Source: Deltaproteobacteria bacterium UBA5205
GTDB taxonomy: Bacteria > Desulfobacterota > Syntrophorhabdia > Syntrophorhabdales > Syntrophorhabdaceae
Reading direction: 5' to 3'
Assembly: GCA_002412715.1 (NCBI GenBank)
Contig: DHVP01000036.1
Span: 98,644 to 151,449, forward strand
DNA: 52,806 nt
Every line of letters begins with the position of its first letter. Position 1 is the first letter of the stretch. Positions 48,577 to 52,806 of this stretch are shown in pieces. A model generated the notes under the pieces. It had not been told where the DNA came from. It ran no database searches and saw nothing but the letters and a program-made list of their open reading frames with translations. A program made the position numbers and the translations under genes.

Positions 48577-50346
48577 ATGGAATATTCTGCAGTCCAAGAA
48601 CTATATGACGATCTTGAAACGGGAGCTATCAATTACAAATATCATCATCAAATAGCCAACCTCTTTCAAAAAATACGCGACCAAAACCAGAACGATGGCC
48701 GAACCGAAGACGCCGAGAAAGCCCAATGGGAAATGGACTGCTTCAATTTTGCGATACAAAACGGCGAACTGAAGCCCAAATTCTCCGGCACAGACGATAA
48801 AGGCCAGCCATGGGAATACCCTTCCGTATCAACATTCAACGAGAAAAACCTCAAGTACATGGCTACCAGGCTCGAAACCACATCCAACCCGGTTCTCAAG
48901 GCACGATACGCCCACATCCTCTGGGCTAGTCAAAAGAAACATGCCAGCTACGCCAAAATAGCAGTCGACGCTTACCTGGAACTTGTAAGGCTCTATGAAG
49001 AAAAAGACAGAAAAGAACCGGAAGAATTCAACGGCCTCGACGTCCTACGCTGTATCGAAGCGGCGCTTCCGCTGGCAGGCAAAGTCAGGCACAAGCTCGA
49101 CAACGTCCACCAAGAAATGTCCAGACTCGTCAAAGAGTTTAACTGGGGGAGCAAGTCGGCATTTGTAATAAGAGTAAGGCTTATCAACCACATGACCAGA
49201 GCCAAGTCAAAATTCGCAAACGAATACCTGGAAGGATTCCCACAGGTCTGCGTCGACCTCGGACTCACACTCTTCAAGCAGGGTAGTCTCCATCAGGCAA
49301 TAGGCGTCTTCGAGGCGGGACAGAAGGTGGACAATAGACTGGGCATAAAGACAGAAGACTGGAACAGGCGCATAGCAGAGGCATATGAGGGACTCATGAA
49401 CCAAAGAGACGAGTCCGACCTTGCAGCCAGTTCCTTCTGCCAAAACGCAATCGAATACTACAAAAGAGCTGGAGATGAGAAAAGAGTACAAGAACTCGAA
49501 AAGAAATACGACCATCTCAAAGGGAAGCAGACATTTCACAAATTCAGCCATGAAGTAGACATCACAAAAACCATAGAAGCCTCCAACAAAACCGCAGAAG
49601 AACTGTGCAAAAAAGGGCCTAAAGCAATTATATCGTTACTGATGGCCAACAAACACCTGCTCCCAAGGTACAAGAAAACTGAAGCAACAGCAGATAAAAT
49701 AAGCAAAACAGCGGTCTTGGCAAGCATCGTTCCTGTATCAATCAATGACCAATACGGCCATACAGCGGAGAATTTCACGACAGAAGAAGAAATACACTAC
49801 TATCATATCCTCGAGCAGTACAACATACAGATAATGCTGGAAACACAATTTTTGATTAATCAGATCTTCACTGAAGCAATCCGGAAGGAAAAACTAAACA
49901 TATACACACTCGTAAAATTCCTCCAAAGCTATTCATGGTACGGAAAAAACATCACAAAAAGAACCCCCCAAAACCAAACGCTGACATACAACTGGCTTAA
50001 CATGATAGCGCCAGGTCTAAACGACTACTTTAACCAGATGAAGGCGCACCTCGCCGAACCGGCATATATCCCCAATTTCATACTTGCCATGGACTCCCTA
50101 ACCCTAAAGATAGAGGGACTTGTTAGAGACATATGCACGCTTTGCGGCGTAACAACCTTTTTTCAAACAAAGGATAAACACGGCCTTAACATAATAAGAG
50201 AGAAAGACATAAACTGGCTCTTGCGGGAAGAACCTATCAAGGGACTCTTCAACGAAGATGACTTGCTATTCTTCAAATTCATACTAGTTGAAAAAGCAGG
50301 ACTCAACATGCGACACAAGATTGCACACTGCCTCATCTGGCAATGA
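48577..50346 (+). CDS. DUF4209 (HEPN-like) protein, C-terminus cut by IS21
   Basis: The 589-aa protein has an N-terminal helical region with LKARYAHILWASQKKHASYAK and AVDAYLELVRLYEEK, and a C-terminal DUF4209 domain. The last visible part, DSLTLKIEGLVRDICTLCGV...LRHKIAHC, carries the HEPN-like RxxxxH motif (RHKIAH). Related proteins end about 20-30 residues later with another helix. Here the reading frame stops at TGA 50344-50346, which is the first three bases of the IS21 left end. The protein is therefore probably truncated. Many HEPN proteins are RNases in toxin-antitoxin or abortive infection systems. The + strand is unusually A/C-rich throughout. Confidence 0.82.
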   Translation: MEYSAVQELYDDLETGAINYKYHHQIANLFQKIRDQNQNDGRTEDAEKAQWEMDCFNFAIQNGELKPKFSGTDDKGQPWEYPSVSTFNEKNLKYMATRLETTSNPVLKARYAHILWASQKKHASYAKIAVDAYLELVRLYEEKDRKEPEEFNGLDVLRCIEAALPLAGKVRHKLDNVHQEMSRLVKEFNWGSKSAFVIRVRLINHMTRAKSKFANEYLEGFPQVCVDLGLTLFKQGSLHQAIGVFEAGQKVDNRLGIKTEDWNRRIAEAYEGLMNQRDESDLAASSFCQNAIEYYKRAGDEKRVQELEKKYDHLKGKQTFHKFSHEVDITKTIEASNKTAEELCKKGPKAIISLLMANKHLLPRYKKTEATADKISKTAVLASIVPVSINDQYGHTAENFTTEEEIHYYHILEQYNIQIMLETQFLINQIFTEAIRKEKLNIYTLVKFLQSYSWYGKNITKRTPQNQTLTYNWLNMIAPGLNDYFNQMKAHLAEPAYIPNFILAMDSLTLKIEGLVRDICTLCGVTTFFQTKDKHGLNIIREKDINWLLREEPIKGLFNEDDLLFFKFILVEKAGLNMRHKIAHCLIWQ

Positions 50347-50419
50347 CAACCTAAAAATGACCCACTGTGATCACCTAAAAATGACCCACCCCTGTTTTAG
50401 TTAAAAAAATATATACCCT

Positions 50420-51193
50420 TCATTCCTTGTCCCTTTTTGCCGGAGATTTCTTCTTCAGGCTCTCCTTCAGTCTGTAGCTGTCCCAGTTGCACATGACGAT
50501 GTGTGCCTTATGGGTCAACCGGTCGAGGAGAGCCGCCGTTAAGGTCGGATCCCCGAAGAGCTGCGTCCAGTCGGCAAACCCGAGGTTTGTCGTTATGATC
50601 ACGGAGGCCCTTTCGTACCTCTCCGCCAGGAGCTGGAAGAGAAGCTGCGATCCCTCCCGGGAGAAAGGGACATACCCAAGCTCGTCGAGGATAAGAAGGC
50701 CGAACCGCGACATCTTCTGGATTATCCTGCTCACGGCACGTTCGCTGCGGGCCTCGATGAGTTCGTTGACGAGACCCGCCCCGGTCACGAACCGGGTGCG
50801 GACCCCCTGGCGGCATGCCTCGAGTCCCAGGGCTGTCGCAAGATGGCTTTTCCCGGTCCCCGTCTTCCCTGCAAAGATGATATTCCTTTTCTCCTTGATA
50901 TACGTTCCCTCGGCCATCTCCCGTACCAATCTCTTGTCGAGGCCGTCGGCTTCCTCAAAATTGAAGCCCTCCATGGTCTTAATGACCGGGAACCGTGCAT
51001 CCCTGATCCGCCTCTTCAGACGGTTGTCGGCGCGGGCCTCAAGCTCCGACTCTATGAGCGACAGCAAAAAGTCCTCATAATCCGAACCCGCGTTCCGGGC
51101 CTCGCGCGCACGGGCGGCATAGACCCTCAGGATGGCGGTGAGCTTGAGCTGTTTGAGATATTCCGCAAGAAGCGCCTCGGTCGCCGGCCTCAT
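50420..51193 (-). CDS. istB: IS21 helper ATPase IstB
   Basis: The 257-aa DnaC/DnaA-like AAA+ ATPase has Walker A GKTGTGKS (about 108-115), Walker B LLILDELGY and the DRLTHKAHIV arginine-finger region. It forms oligomers on target DNA and recruits the transposase. It overlaps istA by 4 bp (ATGA), which is the usual coupling in this family. Length is normal. Confidence 0.97.
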   Translation of the reverse strand: MRPATEALLAEYLKQLKLTAILRVYAARAREARNAGSDYEDFLLSLIESELEARADNRLKRRIRDARFPVIKTMEGFNFEEADGLDKRLVREMAEGTYIKEKRNIIFAGKTGTGKSHLATALGLEACRQGVRTRFVTGAGLVNELIEARSERAVSRIIQKMSRFGLLILDELGYVPFSREGSQLLFQLLAERYERASVIITTNLGFADWTQLFGDPTLTAALLDRLTHKAHIVMCNWDSYRLKESLKKKSPAKRDKE

Positions 51194-52686
51194 CGTATCA
51201 CCCCCAGCCCGGCATACCGGGTTATATCCGGTACAGGCGTTGCCGGCCAGCCGGCAAGAGGCTCAAAATGCTCTTCCGGACCGGAGTACACAAGCATGTG
51301 TTTTATCCCGTCGCTTGTGGAGACAGAGTTCTCGAGGGCAAGCTCCACTACGGCCTCGATGTCTTCAGGCGGGTAGTCCCTGTAGAGCATGAGCACGGAT
51401 ATAAAGTCCTTTATCCCCGGTGTGTCCCCCTGCTTCTGCCTGAACCGCGCGAGGAGCCTCTCGAGGCACGCCGGCCACTCTTCGCGCCACCGGCGGATGA
51501 CAAGGGCGCTGTCGAAGGCGCCGGGCTTGCGTCTTACCAATTCCAGGTAATGCTGGGGATCGAGCTGCCACTTGTTGTTCCCGAAGAGCCGTGCATGACG
51601 TGCTATCCTTCCACCGTCATGGAAGATGTCGACCCCGTCGATGGACAGCTCGACCCGCACCTTTAACCGGGCATATGAGACCGGTACGGAGTAGCGGTTC
51701 TTGTCGACGACGACGGTCGAGTACTTGTCGACGTTCGTTTCAAGAAGGGCGATATTGGCAAGCGGTACGGCGGGAAGAGGGACAAGACATTCCTTTTCTC
51801 TTTCAAAGAGGCTGTCGATGTTCTCCGTGCGCCCGGCGATCCGGTAGGAGCCATGCTTGAGGCAGGAGCGCAGAAGGTGCTCGTTGAGTTCCTCGAAGCT
51901 CTCAACGACAGGCACGGGAACGAGGAAGTTGCGCCTCACATATCCGATCACGCCTTCCACCCCGCCCTTCTCGTTGGCGGATCCCGGGTTGCAGAAGCGG
52001 GCCTCAAAATTATAGTAGGACCTCAATTTGCGGAAGGCGTCCTGTTCGATGCGGTTCCGGCCAGTCAGGACCTTCTCGACGGCGCTTCTCAGGTTGTCAT
52101 ACACAAGGACGGGAAAGACCCCGCCGAAGAAGGTGAAGGCATGGGCATGGGCGTCGAAGAAGGCCTGCTGCCTCTCGCAGGGATAGGCGCGTACGAAGGG
52201 CCTGCCGGAGAACCTGGGGCGCATGCAGAAGAAGTGGAACGGTGTCCGTATCCCCTTGACCATGGCAATGGCCTCTCCCCAGTCGACCTCCGCCTCTTGT
52301 CCGCATTCGGGTTCGAGGATGAGATATGCGCGGGACGTGTCCATCCCTTCTTTTGCCTTTACCTGGCGGACGTACCGGCGCACGGTCACCTCGCTTCCGG
52401 CGTATCCTTCCTCCTCGACGAGGCGCGTGTAGATCCTGCGGGCGGTGTGGCGCTGTTTTTTCGGGATCTCACGGTCCTGCCTCAGCCAGCGTTCTATTGT
52501 GTCCCGGTGCTTCCCGAGAACAGGGTACGATTGTACCGATCGCCGTTTATACTCGGGGAACTCACTTTCAAGGATCTTCCTGATCGTCACCCGGGAATGG
52601 CCCGTCTCTTTCTGTATCAGCCGGATGCTTTTGCCGTAAACCCGGTGTGCCGTCCTGATGTACTCGTACTGATCCATCGTTATCAC
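51190..52686 (-). CDS. istA: IS21 transposase IstA
   Basis: The 498-aa DDE transposase has an N-terminal helix-turn-helix (SIRLIQKETGHSRVTIRKIL) and a catalytic core with Asp in VDWGEA, Asp in VYDNLRSAV and Glu in EKGGVEG. The C-terminal part is the IstA-specific beta-rich domain. The GTG at 52686 has GGAGGGA upstream; an ATG three codons later is an alternative. It is uninterrupted, so the element may be active. Confidence 0.96.
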   Translation of the reverse strand: MITMDQYEYIRTAHRVYGKSIRLIQKETGHSRVTIRKILESEFPEYKRRSVQSYPVLGKHRDTIERWLRQDREIPKKQRHTARRIYTRLVEEEGYAGSEVTVRRYVRQVKAKEGMDTSRAYLILEPECGQEAEVDWGEAIAMVKGIRTPFHFFCMRPRFSGRPFVRAYPCERQQAFFDAHAHAFTFFGGVFPVLVYDNLRSAVEKVLTGRNRIEQDAFRKLRSYYNFEARFCNPGSANEKGGVEGVIGYVRRNFLVPVPVVESFEELNEHLLRSCLKHGSYRIAGRTENIDSLFEREKECLVPLPAVPLANIALLETNVDKYSTVVVDKNRYSVPVSYARLKVRVELSIDGVDIFHDGGRIARHARLFGNNKWQLDPQHYLELVRRKPGAFDSALVIRRWREEWPACLERLLARFRQKQGDTPGIKDFISVLMLYRDYPPEDIEAVVELALENSVSTSDGIKHMLVYSGPEEHFEPLAGWPATPVPDITRYAGLGVIR

Positions 52687-52806
52687 CCTTTCCCTCCGGT
52701 ACCGTCGGTCTTGTCAGACCAACTTACCAGAGATCGTTCTGGGGGTGGGTCATTTTTCGGTGATCATTTGCCCGTTGGGTGGGTCAGTTTTAGGTTATCA
52801 CAACCA

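Larger units (their letters stand above)
50344..52800. mobile_element. IS21-family insertion sequence
   Basis: The element is complete: it begins TGACAACC and ends GGTTATCA (TG...CA ends). Each end has two tandem copies of a 24-bp repeat, TGAT(A/C)ACC(T/G)AAAAATGACCC-type: left 50344-50366 and 50368-50391, right 52743-52766 and 52777-52800. It encodes istA and istB on the minus strand. The left flank ends CAA and the right flank starts CAA, only a 3-bp match, so the target duplication is uncertain. It is inserted at the end of the DUF4209 gene. Confidence 0.9.
32940..52806. mobile_element. integrated genomic island (left end; right end beyond window)
   Basis: The island is bounded on the left by the tRNA-Leu fragment. 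It carries, in order, a tyrosine integrase, a DUF932 protein, a helicase-methylase-ATPase-nuclease operon, an unknown 334-aa protein, a TPR-AAA+ ATPase, a glycosylase-like protein, a DUF4209 protein and an IS21 element. Base composition shifts repeatedly inside it, which fits stepwise assembly. No plasmid or phage structural genes are seen. Confidence 0.7.

Noticed and set aside
1..52806. CRISPR array, rRNA operon or complete tRNA gene
   Set aside because: No regularly spaced repeats and no rRNA sequence were seen; the only tRNA-like sequence is the partial tRNA-Leu at 32940.
50338..52806. clear target-site duplication of the IS21 element
   Set aside because: Only CAA matches on both sides, shorter than the 4-8 bp usual for the family, and the window ends six bases after the element.

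Overview
The window looks like a chromosomal segment of a Gram-negative, diderm, probably anaerobic bacterium. It carries outer-membrane beta-barrel proteins, a lipoprotein, sigma-54 promoters, a NifA-type activator, AmtB/GlnK, an ADP-forming acyl-CoA synthetase and a B12-binding radical SAM protein. This mix, with a DUF6125-like protein and GC-rich coding, suggests Desulfobacterota (former Deltaproteobacteria, Syntrophorhabdus-like). That placement is inference; there is no rRNA or other marker in the window.

Positions 1-32.5 kb are a core-like mosaic of short transcription units. They hold an outer-membrane protein cut by the window edge, an FMN reductase, a DUF6125-like protein, a response regulator, ftsH, a flavin-binding split-barrel protein, a TorF-like porin, nifA, an ion channel, a coiled-coil lipoprotein, pfkB with a coupled 50-aa protein, dodecin, amtB-glnK, a cyclic-nucleotide-binding protein, a radical SAM protein, several small membrane or secreted proteins, an acyl-CoA synthetase (alpha and beta), a four-gene secreted-protein operon (22.7-25.2 kb), an MFS exporter, a PilZ protein, a cold-shock protein, a degenerate receiver, a YdcF-like protein and a secreted repeat protein with a lectin/lyase-like C-terminus. 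The best regulatory signal is shared by nifA and amtB-glnK. Both leaders contain an intrinsic terminator overlapped by a hairpin with an A1/G4 hexaloop, the signature of ANTAR-type antitermination. The amtB leader also starts at a good sigma-54 promoter.

From about 32.94 kb to beyond the right edge lies an integrated island. Its left end is the 3' half of a tRNA-Leu(UAA) gene, followed by a tyrosine integrase and a DUF932 protein. Its cargo is a tightly coupled four-gene operon (35.8-45.2 kb): a PLD-SNF2 helicase, an Eco57I-like N6-adenine methylase, an OLD-like ATPase with a TOPRIM domain, and an Mrr-type nuclease. This has the form of a helicase-methylase-ATPase anti-phage system with an added nuclease. 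After it come an unrecognised 334-aa protein, a TPR-AAA+ ATPase, a uracil-DNA-glycosylase-like protein and a DUF4209/HEPN-like protein. The last appears to be cut off near its end by a complete IS21-family element (50344-52800). The 47.7-50.35 kb stretch is A/C-rich on the + strand across two oppositely oriented genes, so it probably has a different history from its neighbours.
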